A stretch of 64,000 nucleotides of DNA from Mageeibacillus sp. UBA6980 (lineage in GTDB: Bacteria > Bacillota > Clostridia > Saccharofermentanales > Saccharofermentanaceae). The stretch covers positions 62,001-126,000 of the forward strand of contig DJYK01000003.1 of the NCBI GenBank assembly GCA_002450095.1, in the 5' to 3' direction. Both the position numbers and the translations under genes were made by a program. The notes below the pieces were generated by a model. That model was not told the DNA's origin, did no database searches, and was given only the letters and a program-made list of their open reading frames with translations. Shown here piece after piece: positions 9,240 to 16,564 of the stretch. Each line of letters begins with the position of its first letter. Position 1 is the stretch's first letter.

Positions 9240-9680
9240 TTAATTATACACCCTATCGGAATAAAGATGGTCTATCGCCTCTATATATCCGTCAAATCCG
9301 TGCCCTTTGATCGTCTTTACCGCTATCTTAGACACATATGAGATCTGTCTGAAGTTCTCTCTGGAATCGACATCGCTTATGTGAACTTCAACAGTCGGAA
9401 TACATACGGCCTTAAGTGCGTCCAGAAGGGCAACCGAAGTATGCGTATATGCACCGGGGTTTATGACGATACCGTCAACCTTCTCAAAGTAAGCCTGCTG
9501 TATGTAATCCACGAGGTCGCCTTCATGATTGCTCTGCTTGAACGTGACGCAGATTCCTTTGGAATCGCAATGTTCCCTTATCAAGCGGCAAAGATCGGCA
9601 TATGTGCTCTTACCGTATATGTCGGGCTCGCGTATGCCGAGCATATTAAGGTTAGGTCCGTTAAGTACTAATATTTTCAT
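9240..9680 (-). CDS. aroQ: 3-dehydroquinate dehydratase, type II
   Basis: This enzyme turns 3-dehydroquinate into 3-dehydroshikimate. The family motifs are present: LNGPNLNMLGIREPDIYG at the N-terminus with the catalytic Tyr, QSNHEGDLVD, NPGAYTHTSVAL, and EVHISDVDSRENFR with catalytic His and Arg. The usual HISN motif reads HISD here. The length of 146 residues is normal. It overlaps the upstream fusion gene by 20 bases. Confidence 0.95.
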   Translation of the reverse strand: MKILVLNGPNLNMLGIREPDIYGKSTYADLCRLIREHCDSKGICVTFKQSNHEGDLVDYIQQAYFEKVDGIVINPGAYTHTSVALLDALKAVCIPTVEVHISDVDSRENFRQISYVSKIAVKTIKGHGFDGYIEAIDHLYSDRVYN

Positions 9681-11193
9681 CGTAAAACCTCATGGCTTCC
9701 TCAAGATACTCTTCTCTTGTCTCCTTCTCTCCGATGCTCATCGTGACATCGGCAAGGCTCTCATACAGACCCTTGCGCTCTTCAAACAGTTTCTCCGGGC
9801 CTTTGCTCGCACTCAAAGGTCTGTTGTTCATCGACAGCACGGACAACGGTCTGGAATTATAGATGACTACGGAATTGCATTTTATCGGGAAGTGATTCTC
9901 CTCCTTTACCACCGTACCTCCGCCGCAGGATATGACGAGCCCGCTTTTGCAAAGGTATTCTCTCGTGATCTCGGATTCCCTCTGACGGAAGACTTCCTCT
10001 CCGTCCTCCTTAATAGTTTCCGCACATGTCTTGCCGAACCTTTCCGCATATACAAGATCCAGATCTACGACTTCCCTTCCGAGGTGCTCTCCGAGAGCCT
10101 TCGCGAACCAGGTCTTTCCGGATCCCGGCATTCCGATTATCGTGATGTTTTTCATCCTCTTCTCGAGGATATTCGTAACCCTGATGACCTCATCCGTATC
10201 CACCATCTTCTCCGCGTCGGCATCGTTATCGGCTCCTTTGAAGAACGAAGAGGACTTGAATGCCTGCGCGACCAGCATCGACAGACCTCCGGCCGTCTTG
10301 ATACCGGCCTTCATCGCATCATACAGAAGTCCGGTGCGCGAAGGGTTGTAGATCAGATCCGTCACCGCCTCGAGCTTATCGAATCTTCCGATATCCAACG
10401 GAACTTCAAGATAATCAGGATACATCCCGACGGGAGTGCAGTTCACGATAATATCAGTATCGGGACAGACATCATAGACATTGGAATAATTGATATCTCC
10501 CGTACGGCTTACGAAGCGTATGCTTCCCGCCCCCATATTCTTCAATGCGGCATTGACCGCCAGGGATGCCCCTCCGGTTCCCAGGATCAGTACATTCTTT
10601 CCCGAAGGATCGATCCCGTTGACCTTAAGCATATGTGTAAACCCGTATACGTCGGTATTGGCTCCGAGACTTTTCCCGTCCCTGAAGACCACCGTATTAA
10701 CGGCTCCTATCGAACGTGCGCTTGACGTAAGTTCGTCGCACATTTCGCAGGCATTCTTCTTATAGGGGATGGTCACGTTAAATCCGCCGTATACGCCTCG
10801 GTGCCCGAGCGCCCACAATTCTTCGAGCTCGTCCTCGTTTCTCTCTATCACGGTATACGCATAATCGGAAGTGATGAGATTATGGATCGCCGGGGAATAA
10901 GTATGCGGAAGACTCTTTCCGAGAACCCCGAACAGAGGCTTCGATTCGATGTCTTTGGCGATCCCCATTATCTCCTTATAAAGCCTTTTTATATGAGGAC
11001 CTGCCAGAGGATCCGCGATGTTCTCGAGGCTTTTTATCTTCTGCTTCTCACGCGCTTCGTCAAATACGGGCTTTCCCTCGGTCTTCTTCAATTCACCGAT
11101 CGAGAGCACGGCATTGAGTCTTCTTGCAAAAGCATCAAGAATGTCCCTGTCAGCCGCATCTACTTCTCTTCTCAATTCATCAAGTGTCTTCAT
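9661..11193 (-). CDS. Chorismate mutase / shikimate dehydrogenase / shikimate kinase fusion
   Basis: Three enzymes are joined in one 510-residue chain. Residues 1-85 are an AroQ-class helical chorismate mutase (DELRREVDAADRDILDAFARR). Residues 87-345 are AroE, with SPAIHN, NVTIPYKK (catalytic Lys), GANTD and the NADP loop LGTGGAS. Residues 349-505 are AroK, with the P-loop GMPGSGKT, DLD, FRQRE and SCGGGTV. It catalyses steps 4 and 5 of the shikimate route and, after AroA and AroC, the chorismate to prephenate step. Overlaps with aroC (14 bases) and aroQ (20 bases) indicate tight coupling. Confidence 0.95.
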   Translation of the reverse strand: MKTLDELRREVDAADRDILDAFARRLNAVLSIGELKKTEGKPVFDEAREKQKIKSLENIADPLAGPHIKRLYKEIMGIAKDIESKPLFGVLGKSLPHTYSPAIHNLITSDYAYTVIERNEDELEELWALGHRGVYGGFNVTIPYKKNACEMCDELTSSARSIGAVNTVVFRDGKSLGANTDVYGFTHMLKVNGIDPSGKNVLILGTGGASLAVNAALKNMGAGSIRFVSRTGDINYSNVYDVCPDTDIIVNCTPVGMYPDYLEVPLDIGRFDKLEAVTDLIYNPSRTGLLYDAMKAGIKTAGGLSMLVAQAFKSSSFFKGADNDADAEKMVDTDEVIRVTNILEKRMKNITIIGMPGSGKTWFAKALGEHLGREVVDLDLVYAERFGKTCAETIKEDGEEVFRQRESEITREYLCKSGLVISCGGGTVVKEENHFPIKCNSVVIYNSRPLSVLSMNNRPLSASKGPEKLFEERKGLYESLADVTMSIGEKETREEYLEEAMRFYDENIST

Positions 11194-12283
11194 TAAGGCT
11201 CTCCGTCAGGATCTGATCATAGATCGCGATCGCCGCACAGGCTTCCACAACAGGCACAGCCCGGGGCGCTACACAGGGATCGTGTCTTCCCTCTATATTA
11301 ATATTAGTTGCGCACTTATTCAAAATATCCACCGTCCGCTGGGTCTTCCCTATGGACGGTGTCGGCTTAAAGGCACAGTCGAACACCACGGGAACTTTGC
11401 TTCCGACGCTTATGCCTCCGAGGATACCGCCGCAGTTATTCGTCTCGAGACCTATGTCTTCGCCGTTGATGATAAACGGATCATTATTTGAAGATCCCCT
11501 CATATCCGCCACGTCAAAACCCGCTCCGAACTCGACCCCCTTTACCGCCGGGATCGCATAGATAAGATTTGCTATCTTCCCTTCAAGCCCGTCAAAGATC
11601 GGACCTCCGACTCCCGAAGGCATCCCGTAGATCACGCACTCGACGACTGCACCTACGGAATCAAGATCCATCCTAGCTTCCTCGATCTTTTCTCTCATAA
11701 GCTGTCCCGCGGAATCGTCGACCACGGGAAACTCCTTGTCCTTTACCTTCAAAAGCTCCTCGCGAAAGGCCTCGTCATCTACGCCGTGGGAATAGTACGA
11801 ATCGTCTTCTATCCCGTCTATCCTCTTGAGATGAGCGGCGATTGATATGCCCATCCCGGACAATTCCTTTAACGCTATGGAACCTGCTATGCAGATCGGC
11901 GCGGTCATCCTGCCTGAGAATATTCCGCCTCCGCTCTCGGCCGCCTCGTCCTTGAACTTTATCTTCCCGGTGTAATCCGCATGCCCCGGCCTCGGCTTAT
12001 TCATTATCGAAGCATAATCCTTGGGCTTGGTATTCGTATTGACTATATACCCGTGCAAAACGTCGCCTTCGCGTTCGAAGATCACCTCATCCTTCTCCTT
12101 GCGCGGAGTAGACCATTTATTTTTTCCGGGAGCCCTTCTTGCCATGAGCCTTCTTGTAAACTCCTCATCGGGAGCAACTCCTTCCGGAAGACCTTTGATA
12201 TAAACACCTATGGTCGGACTGTGCGACTGCCCGTAAACGGTAAGGCTTAATGTCCCTCCATTGTATGTGCTTTCCATGCTCAT
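11180..12283 (-). CDS. aroC: Chorismate synthase
   Basis: The enzyme makes chorismate from EPSP with reduced FMN. Motifs seen are YGQSHSPTIGVYIKGLPEG near the start, RRAPGKNKWSTPRKEKDE, SGGGIFSGRMTAP, GGILGGISVG and GRHDPCVAPRAVPVVEA close to the end. The length of 367 residues is normal. Its ATG shares one base with the aroA stop (TGATG), so the two are translationally coupled. Confidence 0.97.
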   Translation of the reverse strand: MSMESTYNGGTLSLTVYGQSHSPTIGVYIKGLPEGVAPDEEFTRRLMARRAPGKNKWSTPRKEKDEVIFEREGDVLHGYIVNTNTKPKDYASIMNKPRPGHADYTGKIKFKDEAAESGGGIFSGRMTAPICIAGSIALKELSGMGISIAAHLKRIDGIEDDSYYSHGVDDEAFREELLKVKDKEFPVVDDSAGQLMREKIEEARMDLDSVGAVVECVIYGMPSGVGGPIFDGLEGKIANLIYAIPAVKGVEFGAGFDVADMRGSSNNDPFIINGEDIGLETNNCGGILGGISVGSKVPVVFDCAFKPTPSIGKTQRTVDILNKCATNINIEGRHDPCVAPRAVPVVEACAAIAIYDQILTESLNEDT

Positions 12284-13413
12284 CAGGAGAACTCCTCTCT
12301 TATAATGTCCCGAAGCCCCGGGAACGATTTATCCGCGGGATCTGCGGAGTCTATGTCTATGTCGCGATTTGCTGCTGCGCCTATAAGCATCGCAGACATC
12401 ACCATGCGGTGATCATTATACGACATAAGCCTAATCGTATCTTCCGCATATGATATCTCATTTCCGTAAACCGTGAGCGTATCAGCGGTCTCTTCGGTCC
12501 TTACTCCCGCCTCGTGAAGCTGCTGTCTTATCGCCGCGACACGGTCGGATTCCTTTACCCTTAGTCTTCCTATATTAAGAAATACAGTCTTCTTATTTCT
12601 ATACGCCGCGACGACCGCCATATACGGGACTATGTCCGGGATATCCCTGCAGTCCCAGGTAAGCTCATCAGTTCCGCACGCCTTAAGATAGTCCGTTATC
12701 GCCTTATCGCCCTGAACCGAATAGGGAAGAAGGCCTGTTACCTTAACGCTTCCGTTAATAAGTTCATCAAGACACAGGAGGAATGCTCCCGCCGACCAGT
12801 CTCCCTCTATGCTAAGTTCCTCAGGCAAAGTGCCCTCGGAAGCGTATTTTCTGATTATCGATTCGGTCAGTTCAATGTAGTGAACGGATGACGGCTCTCC
12901 CGTCACCTTAAGAGTCGAACCGGGAAGAAGCAGAAGTGCCATCAGCATTCCTGATACATACTGTGATGACACGCTGCCGTCTATCACGAACTCCCCTTCA
13001 GTAAGGTCGCCTCCGAGAACAAAAGTCCTTGAGGCGTCATCTTTTCTTATCGTTATACCGTGACTTCCGAGGCACTCCTGAAGAGCATCTACGGGTCTGT
13101 CGTAGAGACGGCCTTCCGTCGTAAAGACGATGTCCTGATCTATGCCGTGCACTTTGCGATAAAAGGCGGCAACGGGAATCATGAACCTTAATGTTGAACC
13201 CGATTCCTTACAGTCGAGTACCGTGTTTCCGTCACGAAGAGCGCGGAGGCAATTCTTGGTCGCGATGATATCCTTGCTGTCCCCCGAAGAAGGATCGAGG
13301 TCATCCTTAAACCCGTTAAGGAACCTTATGATCAGCTCCCGGTGGTAAACGGATTTACTCGGCGGCGCCTCGACCGTAAGATCGAACCTTCTGTCCTTGA
13401 AGCGGATCAGCAT
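12283..13413 (-). CDS. aroA: EPSP synthase (3-phosphoshikimate 1-carboxyvinyltransferase)
   Basis: AroA transfers the enolpyruvyl group of PEP to shikimate 3-phosphate. Visible motifs are PPSKSVYHRELI, ESGSTLRF, GSVSSQYVSG, DIPDIVPYMAV, LRVKESDR and YNDHRMVMS, which carry the substrate and PEP contacts. At 376 residues it is about 50 shorter than the common 425-residue form, but all core motifs are kept. It overlaps aroB by 7 bases. Confidence 0.95.
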   Translation of the reverse strand: MLIRFKDRRFDLTVEAPPSKSVYHRELIIRFLNGFKDDLDPSSGDSKDIIATKNCLRALRDGNTVLDCKESGSTLRFMIPVAAFYRKVHGIDQDIVFTTEGRLYDRPVDALQECLGSHGITIRKDDASRTFVLGGDLTEGEFVIDGSVSSQYVSGMLMALLLLPGSTLKVTGEPSSVHYIELTESIIRKYASEGTLPEELSIEGDWSAGAFLLCLDELINGSVKVTGLLPYSVQGDKAITDYLKACGTDELTWDCRDIPDIVPYMAVVAAYRNKKTVFLNIGRLRVKESDRVAAIRQQLHEAGVRTEETADTLTVYGNEISYAEDTIRLMSYNDHRMVMSAMLIGAAANRDIDIDSADPADKSFPGLRDIIREEFS

Positions 13414-14495
13414 GAGGCCCCGTCTCCTTTAAGGAACTTCAGGAACTCATCCGGCGTCATCTTCTTTATTTCAGACACGCCTATCTTATTTACAAGTATT
13501 ACGGAAAGTGTGTTTCCCCGCTTCTTCTTATCGTTCATCGCCCCCGACACCACATCTTCGGGTGTGATATCGTCGTCAACGGGAAGACCGTAAGCCTTAA
13601 TAAGCGCTCTCATCTTTGATGCTTCTTCAGAAGCAAGAGTCCCCGCCTTCTCACAGGCATCGATGATGATCCCCATTCCTTTCGCGACGCATACTCCGTG
13701 AGGCTTTGTAAAATTGCTGTTACGCTCTATGACGTGCCCTACGGTGTGCCCGTAATTAAGAGTCTGCCTTCGCCCGTTGTCGAACTCGTCGCTCATTATC
13801 ACGTCCGCCTTATCGGCAACGCACATGCCTACAATCCTTTCCATAAGCGTAGCATTCTCCCTGATGCCGATACCCAAGAAAGCTTTCTCCTCGAGGAGGC
13901 TATATAAAGAAGTATCCATTATATAAGCGTATTTGATGACCTCTGCCATCCCTTCGGTGAACACTTCATCCGGCAAAGTCTTAAGGCAGTCCGTGTCCTC
14001 GATAACCGCAGAAGGCTGCCAGAAAGCCCCCACCTGATTCTTGCCCTCGGGAAGGTCGATACCGGTCTTGCCTCCGACCGAAGCGTCTACCATCGCCAGA
14101 AGCGACGTAGGTATCTGGACCACATTGATGCCTCGAAGGAATGTCGCCGCCGCGAATCCCGCCATATCGCCCGTGACTCCGCCTCCCAATGCGGCCACGA
14201 GATCAGTCCGGGTGAATCCGGCCTTAGCCATTACGCCCCACATTCCTGATATGGTATTAATGTTCTTCGACGCTTCCCCCGCTTCGAAAACAAACGTAAA
14301 CACCTCCAAGCCTTCGGAAACAGCAGAATCCTTTACCCGGTCAAGATACAAGGGGGCGACATTGCTCTCGCTTATAATAAGCAGTTTGGTCGATTGGGGA
14401 GACACCTCACGCATCACCTTACCGCATGAATCCAGAAGCCCTGAGCCTGTATAGATCTCATAAGTCTTTGAAGCTTTGACGGGTGTTCTGATCAT
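13407..14495 (-). CDS. aroB: 3-dehydroquinate synthase
   Basis: AroB cyclises DAHP to 3-dehydroquinate using NAD and a metal. Seen are the nucleotide loop ALGGGVTGDMAGFAAATFLRG, QIPTSLLAMVDASVGGKTGID, GMAEVIKYA, and the metal ligands in LNYGHTVGHVIE and KPHG. The length of 362 residues is typical. It overlaps tyrA by 4 bases and aroA by 7. Confidence 0.97.
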   Translation of the reverse strand: MIRTPVKASKTYEIYTGSGLLDSCGKVMREVSPQSTKLLIISESNVAPLYLDRVKDSAVSEGLEVFTFVFEAGEASKNINTISGMWGVMAKAGFTRTDLVAALGGGVTGDMAGFAAATFLRGINVVQIPTSLLAMVDASVGGKTGIDLPEGKNQVGAFWQPSAVIEDTDCLKTLPDEVFTEGMAEVIKYAYIMDTSLYSLLEEKAFLGIGIRENATLMERIVGMCVADKADVIMSDEFDNGRRQTLNYGHTVGHVIERNSNFTKPHGVCVAKGMGIIIDACEKAGTLASEEASKMRALIKAYGLPVDDDITPEDVVSGAMNDKKKRGNTLSVILVNKIGVSEIKKMTPDEFLKFLKGDGASC

Positions 14496-15331
14496 ATGCC
14501 GTCGACCTCTTCCTTGATCTTTCTGCCCTCATCCAGGAGAGCCGTAAGTTTATCGCTGTCATCGTTCACGAGCGCATCCCTATACTTCTGAAGTTCTGCC
14601 TGAAGATTATCTATCTCAAAAATAAGATGATCCTTATTCTCGAGGAACAGCTGAGCCCACATCGTGGGATTGAGCCATGCGACTCTCGTCATGTCCTTGT
14701 ATGATCCCGCCGAGAAACCGTTGTGGTTCCTCGAATTAGGGCTCTTGATATATGCATTGGAAATAAGGTGCGGCATCTGTGATGTGAACGCTATCATCTG
14801 ATCGTGCTCATCGGCATGGGCGATATGGAAGCTTCCGAATCCGCACGGAGCGTAGAGTTTCTTTACTTTCTCGAGGAGCATTATATCATCAAATCTCGGA
14901 GGAACGACTACCATCGGTGCCCCCTCATACATATCCGCTCTCGAGTGGCTCATACCGGAAAAATGCGTCCCCGCCATCGGATGGCAACCGACAAAGGTGA
15001 AACCCTCTTCCTCGGCGATCTTAAATGCCCTGTCGCATATAAATCTCTTGGTGCCGCACGCATCGGTAACGATACCGTCTTTGTTGAAACTCTTCCTGTG
15101 GTCCTCCATATACTTAAGGGAAGCCTCAGGATACAAACTGAGGATCACGAGATCGCAAGTGCCGAGATTATCATCATCAAGATAATCATCGATTATCCCC
15201 TGCATCTTTGCCATCTTAGACGTTGACTCTGTCCTGTTCCAGCCGAACACCTGCGTTTCCGGCGAATTGGCCTTAAAAGCCTTACAGAACGATGCACCGA
15301 TCAGACCTAAACCTACAACTCCTACTTTCAT
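14492..15331 (-). CDS. tyrA: Prephenate dehydrogenase
   Basis: The enzyme oxidises prephenate to 4-hydroxyphenylpyruvate on the tyrosine branch. The N-terminal Rossmann motif is VGLGLIGASFCKAF, then GCHPMAGTHFSG carries the conserved catalytic His region, and a helical dimerisation domain follows. At 279 residues it lacks a C-terminal ACT domain, so feedback control probably acts elsewhere. It starts 15 bases after aroF. No pheA is present in the window. Confidence 0.94.
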   Translation of the reverse strand: MKVGVVGLGLIGASFCKAFKANSPETQVFGWNRTESTSKMAKMQGIIDDYLDDDNLGTCDLVILSLYPEASLKYMEDHRKSFNKDGIVTDACGTKRFICDRAFKIAEEEGFTFVGCHPMAGTHFSGMSHSRADMYEGAPMVVVPPRFDDIMLLEKVKKLYAPCGFGSFHIAHADEHDQMIAFTSQMPHLISNAYIKSPNSRNHNGFSAGSYKDMTRVAWLNPTMWAQLFLENKDHLIFEIDNLQAELQKYRDALVNDDSDKLTALLDEGRKIKEEVDGI

Positions 15332-15346
15332 ATCCTTAACCTCTTA

Positions 15347-16345
15347 TCAGAGAATGCTTCTGGCTTTGTTGATTGCTTCCATAACGCCGACAAACTGATC
15401 GGGTGTCAGCTGCTGAGCCGCATCCGACAGAGCCTTGCTCGGACATGTGTGGACCTCGATCTCGAGAGCATCCGCACCGGATACGACGGCTGCCATGGAC
15501 ATGGGCTTAATAAGTGAGACCTTTCCGGTCGCGTGAGAAGGGTCACCGACAACAGGAAGATGTGTGAGCTCCTTCAATGCCGAGATAGCACTCACGTCGA
15601 AAGTGTTTCTTGTATAAGTCTCGTATGTTCTGATACCTCTCTCGCAGAGTATAACGTTGGGATTGCCCTCGCTCATGATGTACTCTGCACTCATGAGCCA
15701 TTCCTTGATCGTTGCCGACAAACCTCTCTTAAGGAGAACAGGCTTCTTCGTCTTACCGATCGCTTTGAGAAGGTCGAAGTTCTGCATGTTTCTCGCACCT
15801 ACCTGCAGGCAGTCGACATCCTCAAAGACAGGAAGCTGATCGGGACTCATGATCTCGGATACGATGGGAAGTCCCGTGATCTCACGAGCCTTGATAAGGA
15901 GCCTTATTCCTTCCTCATGAAGCCCCTGGAAATCGTAAGGAGATGTTCTCGGCTTGTATGCGCCTCCTCTAAGAAGCGTAGCGCCTGCGGCCTTAACGGC
16001 CTTGGCAGTCTCGATGATCTGCTCTTCATTCTCTACGGAACAGGGGCCTGCCATAACGGCGAAGTTTCCTCCTCCGATCTTAACGCCCCCGATATCGACC
16101 ACAGTATCTTCCGGATGGAACTTCCTGTTTGCCTTCTTATACGGCTCGGATATCCTCATTACGTTATCGATGATATCAAGACCGCGAAGAAGATCGATAT
16201 CGATCTTGGTCGTGTCTCCGATAAGTCCCAGGATAGTTACAAAATCACCCTGTGATCTGTTGACCTTAAGTCCCTGAGATTCGAACCAAGTAGTAAGGTT
16301 CTTGATCTGTTGTTCTGTTGCGCTTTCCTTCAATACTGCAATCAT
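15347..16345 (-). CDS. aroF: DAHP synthase, type I-beta with N-terminal regulatory domain
   Basis: This is the first enzyme of aromatic synthesis, joining PEP and erythrose 4-phosphate. Residues 1-70 form the ferredoxin-like domain that, in the Thermotoga maritima family member, gives Tyr/Phe feedback inhibition. The barrel follows with MAGPCSVEN, RGGAYKPRTSPYDFQG, QVGARNMQNF, LLKRG, CERGIRTYE and DPSHATGK. AGGAGG lies 8 bases upstream of ATG 16345. It is the first enzyme gene behind the attenuator. Confidence 0.96.
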   Translation of the reverse strand: MIAVLKESATEQQIKNLTTWFESQGLKVNRSQGDFVTILGLIGDTTKIDIDLLRGLDIIDNVMRISEPYKKANRKFHPEDTVVDIGGVKIGGGNFAVMAGPCSVENEEQIIETAKAVKAAGATLLRGGAYKPRTSPYDFQGLHEEGIRLLIKAREITGLPIVSEIMSPDQLPVFEDVDCLQVGARNMQNFDLLKAIGKTKKPVLLKRGLSATIKEWLMSAEYIMSEGNPNVILCERGIRTYETYTRNTFDVSAISALKELTHLPVVGDPSHATGKVSLIKPMSMAAVVSGADALEIEVHTCPSKALSDAAQQLTPDQFVGVMEAINKARSIL

Positions 16346-16381
16346 ATGTTCATCCTCCTGCCTTTGGCACCTTAGCGGCTA

Positions 16382-16413
16382 TAAAAAACGCCGCCCGAGT
16401 GATTCGTGCGGCG
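16382..16413 (-). terminator. Attenuator terminator upstream of aroF
   Basis: On the minus strand the outer stem CGCCGC/GCGGCG (16413-16408 with 16394-16389) encloses a further CGA/TCG pairing with a 5-base loop and is followed by six T. It lies between the Tyr-rich leader peptide and aroF, so it controls read-through into the operon and does not end a gene. Confidence 0.92.
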
Positions 16414-16465
16414 CCTATTAAGCTTATTTATTCTTCAAAAACTTCCTGCTTCACACAAACCACTC
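16397..16465 (-). promoter_or_regulatory. Antiterminator pairing segments of the aro attenuator
   Basis: The minus-strand segment GAGTGGTTTGTGTG (16465-16452) begins directly after the leader-peptide stop codon. It can pair over all 14 bases (11 Watson-Crick, 3 G-U) with CGCACGAATCACTC (16410-16397), which includes part of the 5' arm and the loop of the terminator. The two structures are mutually exclusive. A ribosome at the leader stop would cover the first segment and allow termination, while a ribosome stalled on the Tyr codons would leave it free. Confidence 0.8.
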
Positions 16466-16528
16466 TTACTTCACATTCGTAAAGTAGTAATAATAGTTAT
16501 ATGCGTAAGCGTAAAAGTTTCTGTTCAT
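16466..16528 (-). CDS. Tyr/Phe-rich leader peptide of the aro operon
   Basis: The 20-residue peptide MNRNFYAYAYNYYYYFTNVK contains seven Tyr, four of them consecutive at residues 12-15, and two Phe. It lies between the promoter and the attenuator terminator of an operon encoding DAHP synthase and prephenate dehydrogenase. No Shine-Dalgarno is present; the ATG is at or next to the predicted transcription start, so it may be read as leaderless mRNA. The role as a charged-tRNA sensor is inferred from this layout and from known amino-acid leader peptides. Confidence 0.85.
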   Translation of the reverse strand: MNRNFYAYAYNYYYYFTNVK

Positions 16529-16535
16529 GGGGTTA

Positions 16536-16564
16536 ATTAAAACATCATGAGGGAGGGATGTCAA
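16536..16564 (-). promoter_or_regulatory. aro operon promoter
   Basis: On the minus strand a consensus TTGACA (16564-16559), a 17-base spacer and TTTAAT (16541-16536) form a strong sigma-A promoter. The predicted start is about 16529, next to the leader-peptide ATG at 16528. The -35 lies over the end of mcrC. Confidence 0.82.

Noticed and set aside
9529..10725. Open frame of 398 codons on the plus strand
   Set aside because: It is antisense to the chorismate mutase-AroE-AroK fusion, whose motifs are unmistakable; the frame has no family features.
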